From Terriglobia bacterium (GTDB taxonomy: Bacteria > Acidobacteriota > Terriglobia > Acidiferrales > UBA7541): DNA of 64,000 nt. The notes below the pieces were generated by a model. That model was not told where the DNA came from, did not search any database, and saw nothing but the letters and a program-made list of their open reading frames with translations. Below are positions 10,501 through 17,405 of the stretch, in pieces; positions within the stretch are counted from its first letter, which is position 1; each line of letters opens with the position of its first letter. A program made the position numbers and the translations under genes. The DNA is taken from positions 20,249-84,248 of the forward strand of contig JAIQGC010000002.1 of assembly GCA_020072805.1 (NCBI GenBank), written 5' to 3'.

Positions 10501-12246
10501 TTGAAAAACCTTGACGGGAGGAATTTCGCGGCCGAGACGGGAATTGCCCAGGGCGGCCATGCGGACGACGGCGAGGGAATTACCGCCGAGGTCGAAGAAG
10601 CTGTCGTCAATCCCAACGCGGTCGAGATCGAGGAGTTCGCACCAGAGGGAGGCGAGCTGGGTTTCCAGAGGAGTGCGCGGAGCGATAAACTCCTGAGCCA
10701 GCGGGGGGCGTTTGCGTTCGGGAGCGGGAAGAGCCTTGCGGTCGAGCTTGGCGTTGGGAGTGAGGGGAAACTGCTCGATGCGCATGAAGGAAGCGGGAAG
10801 CATGTACTCGGGCAGGACCGTCTTGAGGGACTGCAGAAGCAGAACGGGAGAGATGACCTCGACGCCGGTGTAATAGGCCACGAGGCGCTGGTCGCCGGGG
10901 CGGTCTTCACGAACGATAACCACGGCCTGGCGGATGCCTTCAATTTTTTCGAGGGCGCTTTCAATTTCGCCGAGTTCGATCCGGAAGCCGCGGAGCTTGA
11001 CCTGATGGTCCAGGCGGCCGAGACATTCGAGCGAATCGTCGGTGCGGCGGCGAACCAGATCGCCGGAGTGATAGAGGCGTGAGCCGGGAACGGCGCTCCA
11101 GGGGTCGGGAACGAATTTTTCCGCGGTGAGTTCGGGGCGGTTGAGATAGCCGCGGGCCAGGCCGATGCCGCCGATGAGCAGTTCGCCCGTTTCGCCCGGG
11201 GGAACCAGATTCATTTTTTCGTCCACGACATAGAACTGGGTATTGGCCAGAAGAGGATTCAGGAAGATGCGGTCCGGGGAAAGGACGCGCTGAGCCGAGG
11301 ACCAGATGGTGGTTTCGGTGGGCCCGTAGACATTCCAAAGTTCCTTGCAACGAGGGAGCAGCCTGGCGGCCAAATCCGGCCCCATATATTCGCCGCCGCA
11401 CAATGCCTTGAGGTCGCTCTTCCCTTCCCAGCCGGAATCGAGAAGCATGCGCCAGGTGGTGGGAGTGGCCTGGAGAATGGTGATGGAGTGGCGGTCAAGG
11501 AGGCGAATGAGTTCGGAGCCGTCCGAGGCCTGCTCGCGGGTAGCGATGACCAGCTGGGCGCCAACGAGCAGAGGAAGGAGAAGTTCGAGGATGGAGATAT
11601 CGAAGGAGACCGTGGTGACGGCAAGCCAGGAGTCGGCCGGGGCAATGCCGGGAGCTTCCAACATGGAGAGGAGAAAATTGGTCAAGGCGATGCGCGGGAT
11701 CATCACGCCTTTGGGATTACCGGTGGAGCCGGAAGTGTAGATGACGTAGGCAAGATTCGCGGAATCGGTGACGAGGGGGAGATTGGAAGAAGGATAAGAG
11801 GAGAAGGGATGGGGATCGGCATCCATGAGGACGAGCTGCGCGGAAGATTCCGGGAGGATGGGAAGCAGGGACTGCTGGGTGAGAAGGATGGAGACGGAGG
11901 CGTCGGAAAGCATGAAGGCAAGACGCTGCTTGGGGAATTTGGGGTCCAGGGGAAGATAGGCGCCGCCGGCTTTGAGAATGCCGAGGAAGGCGACAAGCAT
12001 GTCGAAGGAGCGGTCCAGGCAGACGCCCACCAGGCCATCGGGACCGATGCCCTTCTCGCGAAGAAAATGAGCGAGTTGATTCGCCCTGGAGTTCAAATCG
12101 CGATAGGAGAGTTTCCGCTCCCCAAAAACAAGGGCGGGGGAATCGGCGGTGCGTTCGACCTGGTCCTCGATGAATTCGTGAGGATTACGATGCAGCGAAA
12201 AATCGCGACGGGTATCGTTCCAGGGAAAGGTGAAGCCTTGCTCCAT
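4558..12246 (-). CDS. Hybrid NRPS-PKS megasynthase, A-T-KS-AT-ACP-C-T-TE
   Basis: This 2562-residue protein is read by motif as: adenylation domain about 20-505 (YTSGSTGNPKG, NVYGPTE, YHSGDL, PNAKLDRKALP); carrier with Ser557 in GGNSL; ketosynthase 625-1050 with Cys796 (NTACSTTL), His932 and His972; acyltransferase 1145-1450 with Ser1244 in GHSIGE and HAFH at 1340-1343, pointing to malonyl-CoA; carrier with Ser1574 (GFDSL); a Pro/Ala-rich linker 1613-1715; condensation domain 1720-2140 with intact HHVICDG; carrier with Ser2223 (GGHSM); thioesterase-like domain 2280-2540. The hand-read specificity code is D-I-L-Q-L-G-V-I-W-K, close to glycine codes. There is no KR, DH or ER and no second A domain, so glycine plus one malonyl unit with a retained beta-keto group is the minimal prediction. 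The thioesterase has Cys2353 in place of Ser and seems to lack its His. The start is ATG with AAAAGGA seven bases upstream. Confidence 0.93.
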   Translation of the reverse strand: MEQGFTFPWNDTRRDFSLHRNPHEFIEDQVERTADSPALVFGERKLSYRDLNSRANQLAHFLREKGIGPDGLVGVCLDRSFDMLVAFLGILKAGGAYLPLDPKFPKQRLAFMLSDASVSILLTQQSLLPILPESSAQLVLMDADPHPFSSYPSSNLPLVTDSANLAYVIYTSGSTGNPKGVMIPRIALTNFLLSMLEAPGIAPADSWLAVTTVSFDISILELLLPLLVGAQLVIATREQASDGSELIRLLDRHSITILQATPTTWRMLLDSGWEGKSDLKALCGGEYMGPDLAARLLPRCKELWNVYGPTETTIWSSAQRVLSPDRIFLNPLLANTQFYVVDEKMNLVPPGETGELLIGGIGLARGYLNRPELTAEKFVPDPWSAVPGSRLYHSGDLVRRRTDDSLECLGRLDHQVKLRGFRIELGEIESALEKIEGIRQAVVIVREDRPGDQRLVAYYTGVEVISPVLLLQSLKTVLPEYMLPASFMRIEQFPLTPNAKLDRKALPAPERKRPPLAQEFIAPRTPLETQLASLWCELLDLDRVGIDDSFFDLGGNSLAVVRMAALGNSRLGREIPPVKVFQYPTIAQLCRFLDHGHADSSFVADAEQRLARQHAAGSSHAAALDGVAVVGMVGRFPGADTLDQLWRNLCNSVESISVFTPEELGPGIDEQLRRDPDYIRARGLIEGADLFDAAFFGISPLEARVMDPQQRVFLELVQHVLENAGYDPERFKGPIGVFAGIGDNHYYTTNLLTHPDLLAMAGKLAVEYGNQKDYIALRTAYLLDLRGPAVSLNTACSTTLLAIDQAFRSLLDFECDLALAGGIDITVPQRSGFLYQEGGTFTRDGHCRPFDAEATGTMFCDGAGVVALKRLADALADGDTIYAVLRGTGKNNNGARPASFLAPSVDGQAEAIAMAQARANVPVETIRYIEAHGTGTPVGDPIEIDALCKVFQSKTAKKQFCYVGSIKGNIGHPTNAAGVAGFIKAAMVLHREQIPPTLHFKTLNPKIDFADSPFLIADKLVPFPRGPEPRRTAVSSFGFGGTNVHAILEEAPLPRPGGSSRPLQLLLLSARTPAALEAYRLSLADHLDGLPDASFADASFTLQTGRRQMAQRCFAVAADPRAAAQLLRHPNPLRSSSRRCDRRDPSLVFLFGGQGTQSVNMGRNLYDGEPLFRAIVDDCCEFLKPHLGRDLRELLYPAAGDEKTAQLSLQDTFFTQPSIFVIEYALARFWQSLGIQPALMAGHSIGEFVAATLAGVWDLQDALRIIALRGRLMQSLPRGSMMAVSASADKIATLLPPSVQIASNNAPSLCVVSGPEPDVKALQSQLEAQDIVCRHLHTSHAFHSAMMDPIVEPLRAEVAKVSLRAPSLPFVSTVTGRLITAAETTDPAYWAHHARATVEFSKAVQFIKEQGHDLFLECGPRSTLCALTRQHFSPDRPCTAIPTLADTHEDNTEWASLLFALGSLWQNGLSLDWDAFYAHEDRRRIPLPGYPFERQRFWVDPAVSAPLQHAPAALQELLPAAVSSQPAAASPAVAQESRKDRLAARLIDLLVPVCGRERSQLSSSSTFLEQGFDSLSLTQVSFAIRKEFGAKISFSQLMNQLPNAEMVAEHLDKTLPPDQFAATAPVTAPLSAAAPSVTPPILPAALPPAPAPLRADSSRLEEIIAEQSRTIARLVGLLEKGGVEQPRTPAPSSSSVPAPASSPAPAPAPPAVVTVESTVPQRGIFFSSRLSASLSASYNESMTLRFTGTISVPKMTRALHRLVARHDALRASFDETGSAMRLAPSLSLDVPVTDLSSASDREERFAKIIALETARTFSLPGGPLFRSQIVLLGADSAAVIFTGHHVICDGWSLDVLIHDLCAFYSEELSGTPAELPPPGSYADYARDLALRSQSADFAEARGYWQSRFASGFPVLVLPSDRPRSARREFAARRIERTVPPSTVQKLRALAARNNYSFFTVILGALSLLLARVSRQRRFVLSLPTAEQPVAGNPGLVGHCVSLLPFLVDLRDGESVGSFLSRVQQELGAAHDHSAFTLVSLLQDLRPVSPMPGVSPVSAGLTSVKKFLPHELPQSGFSLDYQPNPKSFESFEWYLNAIEAGDSLLLHCHYDLALFKNSTAEEWLASLDAILMDIVADPSRDALELARLKQPPSLSAPELLYTFSSPDASPAAAPPARMDSPAASSAAAGDDPALLHSMLDLWRRVLHLRSLQPDDDFFALGGHSMLAAQLFASIERELGITAPLALLYQASTPRKLARRLARPSAQVDWQSLVPIQTTGPRIPLFLVHAAEGNVLLYRSLASCLGPDQPVYGLQSLGLDGQAEIDPRFEVVARRYIDELRQVQPQGPYMLGGYCLGGTIALEMARQLREAGQSVGLVAMIENFNVRAIPWPLPLPQRIANRFFLNPYFHLRNLFAAEGAAKFDFFLDKLRVEISRARVSARVALAAAVRRFRPGAAAEFHHLKIADLYDDALAHYDVKPYPGELTVFLPERHLAGMGDRLGGWGRIAQGGVRLYSLPISPKGSLVEPFVRQLALLLRASLDRAGAAAPRGAKEFTLDLSSVRR

Positions 12247-12841
12247 GGGCAGTCCTTTTGTGAGCTCCTAGGATCCTGGGAATCAGAAGAGTCCCCAGTT
12301 TACTACCGTCTGAGCGAATCCTCCCGTGTTTGACATCACAGCCAGTCAAAAACTATTGAACCGCAAAAGGGGGCCAAAGGCGATAGTACAGGGGATACAT
12401 TAAGATTCCCAAACGAAGATACTAGTACGCGGAAGAGGGTTAAAAGGAGAAGGATGGCGCTTGTAATATACGTATTGTCAATTACTTACGGACGATGCAG
12501 GAAATGTGAGTTTGGTTCGCTATTTGTTTGCCATGAAGGCTGGTGGAAAAAAATTTCCCGGGGAAGGTCAGGTAATGAGTTCGAGCCGTTACTCAGCTTC
12601 AGCGAAGAACTGAAACGGAACCGTGGAAAACTGCGATGCATTCGGAGAAAGAATCCAGCGGAAGCACCTTTCCTGTCCGACGCAAGCGCGGAGAGTCGAG
12701 GAAAGAAGGTCGAAGCAAGAGGGAAAAATCAGAGGGCCCGGGCAGGGAGGGCGCGACTGCGGGGACAGGTAGCGCCCTGTACCACGATTAGACCCCAGAC
12801 CAGTAGTTAAAGGAGGGAGCAAAGTCTAAACTGCGATACGG
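12247..12841. other. Intergenic region between NRPS-PKS and lipoprotein genes
   Basis: These 595 bases separate divergent genes and should hold both promoters. On the plus strand TTGACA followed 18 bases later by TATTGA lies around 12339-12368, but no gene begins near it. A plus-strand reading frame at 12454-12810 has no recognisable features and is not called. AGGAGG at about 12811-12816 is a strong Shine-Dalgarno but lies about 30 bases before the first start of the lipoprotein gene. No RNA gene was recognised. Confidence 0.5.
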
Positions 12842-13585
12842 GTGATGGTTATGACTGGGGAAAAACCAGTTGTGTCGCAAAAAGATTTTGGGAAACGCAT
12901 GCCGGGGGGCAGGCGCGGATGGAAATTTTCCGCGCTGGTTCTCTGTCTGGCGGGGAGTTACGGCATAGCCGGATGCTCCGGAACCGTCAGCGGATCGGGA
13001 AGCGCGCCTGCGTCCAGCCCGAGTTCCACACCGGCGCCCGCAATTTCGGTGGCGCCCTCGAGCATCGCGTTCGGCAGCGTGGCCGTGGGAGTGACCAACA
13101 CGCAGACGGTAACGGTGAGCAACGGCGGGAATGCGGACCTGAGCATCTCGCAAGCGACCGTGACCGGAACGGGCTTGAGCCTGAGCGGAATCAGCGTGCC
13201 GCTGACCGTGGCGGCGGGAAAATCGAGCAATTTCAATGTGGCCTTCGCGCCGGCGGCAACCGGCAGCGTGAGCGGAACGATCACACTAACAAGCAATGCC
13301 GCGGGATCGCCAACGGCGGTGACGGTGAGCGGGTCGGGAGTGCAGAACCATTCCGTGGCGCTGAGTTGGACGGGGAGCACATCCACGGTGACGGGATACT
13401 ACGTCTACCGCGGGAGCCAGTCGGGCGGGCCATATATGCGGGTGAATGCCACGCCGGTGACGCTGACCTCGTATTCGGATGCGAACCTGCCGGGCGGACA
13501 GACGCTCTATTATGTGACGACGGCCGTGGATGGAAGCGGAGTCGAGAGTCTGTTCTCGAATCAAGTGACGGCTGTTCTGCCGTAA
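12842..13585 (+). CDS. Lipoprotein with choice-of-anchor D and fibronectin III-like domains
   Basis: The roughly 247-residue secreted protein has a basic N-terminus, a hydrophobic helix and a lipobox IAGC (Cys about 45), so it should be lipid-anchored after signal peptidase II. A serine/alanine-rich spacer leads to an immunoglobulin-like choice-of-anchor D (ASPM-SPD-2-Hydin) domain of about 100 residues (IAFGSVAVGVTNTQTVTVSN, then FAPAATGSVSGTITLTSN) and an FN3-like domain (ALSWTGSTSTVTGYYVYRG, then GGQTLYYVTTAVD). Such domains bind proteins or glycans on the cell surface. The start is uncertain: GTG 12842, ATG 12845, ATG 12851 or ATG 12899; the last gives a typical 25-residue signal peptide. 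It is monocistronic, with a terminator at 13611. Function is unknown. Confidence 0.85.
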   Translation: MMVMTGEKPVVSQKDFGKRMPGGRRGWKFSALVLCLAGSYGIAGCSGTVSGSGSAPASSPSSTPAPAISVAPSSIAFGSVAVGVTNTQTVTVSNGGNADLSISQATVTGTGLSLSGISVPLTVAAGKSSNFNVAFAPAATGSVSGTITLTSNAAGSPTAVTVSGSGVQNHSVALSWTGSTSTVTGYYVYRGSQSGGPYMRVNATPVTLTSYSDANLPGGQTLYYVTTAVDGSGVESLFSNQVTAVLP

Positions 13586-13610
13586 GCGAAAAAACAATTG
13601 AAATCGAAGA

Positions 13611-13640
13611 GGGGCCGGCGACGCCGGCCCTTTTGTTTTA
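13611..13640 (+). terminator. Rho-independent terminator of the lipoprotein gene
   Basis: GGGCCGGC and GCCGGCCC form a GC stem with a GAC loop, followed by TTTTGTTTT, 26 bases after the stop codon. This is a textbook intrinsic terminator on the plus strand. Confidence 0.9.
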
Positions 13641-13694
13641 TAGGCTGCGAATTTATTGCGGGGAGGGAGGGTGTGCGCCGGAGGGGAGAAAAAA

Positions 13695-13720
13695 CCGCCC
13701 TCTGAAGAGGGCGGCTACAG
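13695..13720 (-). terminator. Palindromic dispersed repeat copy 2, acting as rml operon terminator
   Basis: The 9-bp arms CCGCCCTCT and AGAGGGCGG are the same as in the repeat at 968. On the minus strand the hairpin is followed immediately by TTTTTTC, giving a complete intrinsic terminator for rmlD. The conserved CTACAG flank overlaps the rmlD stop: its complement supplies the TAG codon at 13715-13717, so the repeat defines the end of the protein. Confidence 0.85.
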
Positions 13721-14668
13721 CGGGGAGTTCGGGGAGAGGAGCGCTTCGTTGCGATCATCGAGGAGGGCCTGGCGTAATTGGGAGCGCCAGTCGGGGAGTT
13801 GAAGGGCGAAAGTTTGGAGGAGTTTGCGGTTGGAGAGGACGGAATAGGCGGGGCGCCGGGCGGGTGTCGGGTACTCGGAAGTGGGGATGGGCAGGATGGA
13901 TTTAGCGATGAGCGGGCGTCCGGAGGTGGCTTGGGTGAACCAGGGACCGAGGCGAACGGGGTCGGCACAGTCTTCGAGGATGGCGCGGGCGAAATCGTAC
14001 CAAGTGGTTTCTCCGGCGGCGGTGAGGTGGTAGATACCGCTGCGCTCGGCGAGGGCGGCGGGCGGGAAGCGGCGGAGGATGCTGGCGGTGGCCGAAGCGA
14101 TGGCGCGGCTCCAGGTGGGAGCGCCGGTTTGATCGCTGACGACGCGCAGCTCTTCCCTTTGCGAGGCCAGGCGCAGGATGGTGAGCAGGAAATTTTTTCC
14201 GGATGTGCCAAAAACCCATGAGGTGCGGAAGATGAGGTGAGCGGCGCCCGCCGAGCGGATGGCCACTTCGCCGGCGAGCTTGCCGCGGCCGTAGACGCCG
14301 AGGGGAGAGGTGGGAGCGGACTCATCGTAGGGCGAGCGCTGCGAGCCGTCGAAGACGTAGTCGGTCGAATAATGGACGAGGAGTGCGCCAAGGGATTTGG
14401 CTTCCTCGGCGAGGACGCCGGGGGCGACCGCGTTGACGGCGCGGGCGCGGGGCTCGTCGGATTCGGCCTGGTCCACGGCGGTGTAGGCGGCGGCATTGAC
14501 GATGAGGGAGGGGCGGAGTTCACGGACGAGGCGGCGAATGGAGGAGGGATCGGCGAGATCGAGATCGGCATGAGAGGGAGCGATGGTTTCGCCGATGCGC
14601 TGGAGGAGAGGAAACAGTTCCCCGCCCAACTGGCCGCTCTTGCCCGTCAGCAGGATGGTGGGAGGCAT
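13715..14668 (-). CDS. rmlD: dTDP-4-dehydrorhamnose reductase
   Basis: RmlD performs the last step of dTDP-L-rhamnose synthesis, the NAD(P)H-dependent reduction of dTDP-6-deoxy-L-lyxo-4-hexulose. This short-chain-dehydrogenase-type protein of 317 residues has the Rossmann motif LLTGKSGQLGGEL at the start, NAAAYTAVDQAE, STDYVFDG, the catalytic YGRGK pair and the RTSWVFG segment. Its ATG overlaps the rmlC TGA by one base (TGATG). It is the last gene of rmlABCD, and its final codons merge into the palindromic terminator. Length is normal for the family. Confidence 0.95.
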   Translation of the reverse strand: MPPTILLTGKSGQLGGELFPLLQRIGETIAPSHADLDLADPSSIRRLVRELRPSLIVNAAAYTAVDQAESDEPRARAVNAVAPGVLAEEAKSLGALLVHYSTDYVFDGSQRSPYDESAPTSPLGVYGRGKLAGEVAIRSAGAAHLIFRTSWVFGTSGKNFLLTILRLASQREELRVVSDQTGAPTWSRAIASATASILRRFPPAALAERSGIYHLTAAGETTWYDFARAILEDCADPVRLGPWFTQATSGRPLIAKSILPIPTSEYPTPARRPAYSVLSNRKLLQTFALQLPDWRSQLRQALLDDRNEALLSPNSPL

Positions 14669-15225
14669 CAGGGCTGGTAGCGCGGCAGGAGTCCGGGAGA
14701 AACCTGCGCGAGGGGAATATTTTTGCGGTCCTTCTCGGAAAGGATGGGGTCGGATAGACCCCAGGGGATGTTCAGGGCGAGGTCATTCCAGAGAATGCCG
14801 TGTTCGTCGGCAGGGTCGTAGAAATCGCTGCACTTGTAAAGGAATTGGGCGGAATCGGAGAGGACCAGGAAGGCGTGGGCGAAGCCGGCGGGAATATAGA
14901 TTTGGGCGTGGTTTTGCGCGGTGAGAAGGACGCTGGCCGACTTTCCGAAGGTGGGGGAGCCGAGGCGGACGTCCACGGCGACATCGAGGACTTCACCTTC
15001 GATGACGCGGCAGAGTTTGGCCTGGGGATGGCGGAGCTGGTAGTGCAGGCCGCGGAGAACGCCGCGGGTGGAGCGGGAGTGATTATCCTGGACGAAGGTG
15101 TCGGCAATGCCGAGGGCCGCGAATTTATCGCGATGATAGCTTTCCAGAAAAAAGCCGCGGGAGTCGGAGAAAAGCCTGGGCTGGAGCAGGCAGACGCCGG
15201 GAAGCGATGTCTCGATGCGATTCAA
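14668..15225 (-). CDS. rmlC: dTDP-4-dehydrorhamnose 3,5-epimerase
   Basis: RmlC epimerises C3 and C5 of dTDP-4-keto-6-deoxyglucose. The 185-residue cupin shows the family blocks GVCLLQPRLFSDSRGFFLES, FVQDNHSRSTRGVLRGLHYQ (with the active-site His region), VAVDVRLGSPTFG and IPAGFAHAFLVLSD. The start codon appears to be TTG, preceded by AAAAGGG. There is a 145-base gap after rmlB and a one-base overlap with rmlD. Confidence 0.95.
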   Translation of the reverse strand: MNRIETSLPGVCLLQPRLFSDSRGFFLESYHRDKFAALGIADTFVQDNHSRSTRGVLRGLHYQLRHPQAKLCRVIEGEVLDVAVDVRLGSPTFGKSASVLLTAQNHAQIYIPAGFAHAFLVLSDSAQFLYKCSDFYDPADEHGILWNDLALNIPWGLSDPILSEKDRKNIPLAQVSPGLLPRYQP

Positions 15226-15370
15226 GATTTTTTCCCTTTTCTCTTTCGCTTTCTCCGGCCGAGGCCGGGCGGAGGAACAACTTCCCTTCCCTGGCGAAAA
15301 ATATCCGGTCTCACCGCGATGGTACCGGGGAAAGACAGCCGGAACAAGCGCCGCCGGTGCGGCCAGCGCG

Positions 15371-16423
15371 TCAGGCGGGAGCCTTCACCCCCGAAGGGTT
15401 GAAGTGCCGGAGGGAAGAGTCGCGATTTTCGTAGTATTTGTCGTAGTAGGTGCGATAGGCGCCGTCGCGCACGGCGGCGACCCAGGCGGAGTTATCGCGA
15501 TACCAGTTGACGGTCTGAAGCAGGCCGTCAGCGAGGGAAATGCGAGGAGACCAGCCGAGTTCCCGGATGAGCTTTGCGGAGTCGAGGGCGTAGCGGCGGT
15601 CGTGGCCGGGACGGTCGGTGACATAACGGATGAGGGATTCGGGCTTGTGCAGGAGGGCGAGGAGGCGGCGGACCATGTCGAGGTTTTCGATCACGTCCGC
15701 GCCGCCGATATTGTAGATTTCGCCGAGGCGTCCGCGTTCGAGAACGGCGAGGATGCCGCGGGAATTGTCTTCGACGTGAATCCAGTTGCGTTCCTGGCGG
15801 CCATCGCCATAGACGGGAAGGTGCTTGTCCTCAAGGGCGTTGGAGATGAGCAGTGGAAGAAGTTTTTCGGGGAACTGGTAGGGGCCGTAATTATTGGAAG
15901 AGCGGGTGATGATGGCGGGAAAGCCGTAGGTGCGGTGGAAGGAGCGGACCAGGAGATCGGCGCTGGCCTTGGAGGCGGAATAGGGGCTGTTGGGGCGCAA
16001 GTGGAAGTTTTCGTCGGAAACCTGGCCGGGGGCGAGGTCGCCATAGACTTCGTCGGTGGAGATATGCACAAAACGCTGGAGATCGAGTTTGCGGGCGACC
16101 TGCAAAAGGATGAAGGTGCCGGTGATATTGGTTTCGATGACGGGGCCGGGTTCGTAGATGCTGCGGTCCACGTGGGATTCGGCGGCGAAGTGCACGACAG
16201 CGTCGCAGCCCTGCATGGCGGCGGTGACGGCGGCGGAGTCGCAGATATCGCCCTTGACGAAACGGTAGTTGGGGTCGGCGGCTACGGATTCAAGGTTGGC
16301 GAGGTTGCCGGCGTAGGTGAGCTTATCGAAATTGACGATGCGATGGTCCTGTCCGAGGGAGAGGACATGGCGGATGAAGCTGGAGCCGATGAAGCCGGCG
16401 CCTCCGGTGACGAAGAGGTTCAT
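15371..16423 (-). CDS. rmlB: dTDP-glucose 4,6-dehydratase
   Basis: RmlB converts dTDP-glucose to dTDP-4-keto-6-deoxyglucose using tightly bound NAD. The 350-residue extended SDR has GGAGFIGS at 7-14, the catalytic STDEVYGDL block, the YSASKASADLLVRSF active-site Tyr/Lys pair, SNNYGPYQFPEKLLPL and NWIHVEDNSRGI. The start ATG overlaps the rmlA stop (ATGA). The length matches the family. Confidence 0.95.
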   Translation of the reverse strand: MNLFVTGGAGFIGSSFIRHVLSLGQDHRIVNFDKLTYAGNLANLESVAADPNYRFVKGDICDSAAVTAAMQGCDAVVHFAAESHVDRSIYEPGPVIETNITGTFILLQVARKLDLQRFVHISTDEVYGDLAPGQVSDENFHLRPNSPYSASKASADLLVRSFHRTYGFPAIITRSSNNYGPYQFPEKLLPLLISNALEDKHLPVYGDGRQERNWIHVEDNSRGILAVLERGRLGEIYNIGGADVIENLDMVRRLLALLHKPESLIRYVTDRPGHDRRYALDSAKLIRELGWSPRISLADGLLQTVNWYRDNSAWVAAVRDGAYRTYYDKYYENRDSSLRHFNPSGVKAPA

Positions 16424-17199
16424 CGGGACTTTTCTCCGACGGCGACGGGCGCGGCGGAGGGGAGGCTGGCGCGGAGCTGGTTGGCGCCGGTGGAAGCGAC
16501 GAGATTGTTGGCGCGGAGGAGGGATTCAAAGGTGCCGGCATCGGTCCACCAGCCGTCGAGAGTTTCGTGGGTGAGCGAGCCTTCCTGGATATAGAAATTG
16601 TTGACGTCGGTAATTTCCAGTTCGCCGCGGCCGGAGGGCTTGAGGCGCTTGATTTTCTCGAAGACGGAGGCGTCGTAGAAATAGATGCCGATGACGGCGA
16701 GATTGGACTTGGGGGCCTTGGGCTTTTCCTCGATGCCGATGATGCGGCCACACTGGATTTCGACGACGCCGAAGCGCTCCGCGTCGGTGACCTGCTTGAG
16801 GATGATCTTGGCGCCGGCGCGCTGCTTGCGGAAATCGTCGGCGGCCTTGCAGACGTTGGTTTCGATGATGTTGTCGCCGAGGACGACGCAGATCTTTTCG
16901 CCATCGGCGAAGAATTCGGCCAGGCCGAGGGCCTGGGCGATGCCGCCTTCGCCTTCCTGGTAAGTGTAGTTGACGTGCTGCAGGCGAAACTCCCTGCCGT
17001 TGCCGAGAAGGCGCAGGAAGTCGCCGGCGTTTTTACCGCCGGTGACGATGAGGATCTCCTTGATGCCCGCATTCACGAGAGTCTGAATGGGGTAATAAAT
17101 CATGGGCTTGTCGTAGATGGGGAGGAGGTGCTTGTTGGTGACCTTGGTGAGTGGGCTGAGGCGGCTGCCCAGTCCGCCCGCGAGAACGACGCCTTTCAT
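16420..17199 (-). CDS. rmlA: Glucose-1-phosphate thymidylyltransferase (short type)
   Basis: RmlA makes dTDP-glucose from dTTP and glucose 1-phosphate, the entry to the rhamnose pathway. The N-terminal nucleotide-binding signature AGGLGSRLSPLT, IYDKPMIYYPIQTL, LGDNIIE and the RFGVVEI and EEKPKAPKS blocks are present. At 259 residues it belongs to the shorter class of nucleotidyltransferases rather than the roughly 290-residue enterobacterial form, and it lacks the C-terminal allosteric extension. Its ATG has GAGGAGA six bases upstream and begins the rmlABCD operon. Confidence 0.93.
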   Translation of the reverse strand: MKGVVLAGGLGSRLSPLTKVTNKHLLPIYDKPMIYYPIQTLVNAGIKEILIVTGGKNAGDFLRLLGNGREFRLQHVNYTYQEGEGGIAQALGLAEFFADGEKICVVLGDNIIETNVCKAADDFRKQRAGAKIILKQVTDAERFGVVEIQCGRIIGIEEKPKAPKSNLAVIGIYFYDASVFEKIKRLKPSGRGELEITDVNNFYIQEGSLTHETLDGWWTDAGTFESLLRANNLVASTGANQLRASLPSAAPVAVGEKSR

Positions 17200-17405
17200 G
17201 AAGGTCTCCTCTGCAACTGAAATTTCGAGCGCCCCTGCCGGGAGCCCCGCGTTAAGGCATCCTAATACAAGAATAGCGCGATATGGAATCGAATGTGGGG
17301 AGCAAGCCCCGGAAAAAGAGACAGGCAGTTACCCAATAAGATTCCAACCGGCTGCGGCGCACGCGGACCAGAAACGGTCCCGGCCGGAAAGGAAGCGCTG
17401 AGCCA

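Noticed and set aside
4774..11082. A 2102-codon open frame on the plus strand opposite the NRPS-PKS gene
   Set aside because: It is a by-product of strong third-position GC bias in the real minus-strand gene; the translation is Gly/Glu/Ala-rich and has no domain, while the minus frame has every NRPS-PKS motif.
12363..12375. Possible sigma-54 element upstream of the NRPS-PKS gene (minus strand TGGCCCCCTTTTGC)
   Set aside because: Only nine bases lie between GG and GC; the spacing must be ten.
12454..12810. 118-codon plus-strand frame in the gap before the lipoprotein gene
   Set aside because: No Shine-Dalgarno, basic low-information translation and no recognised domain.
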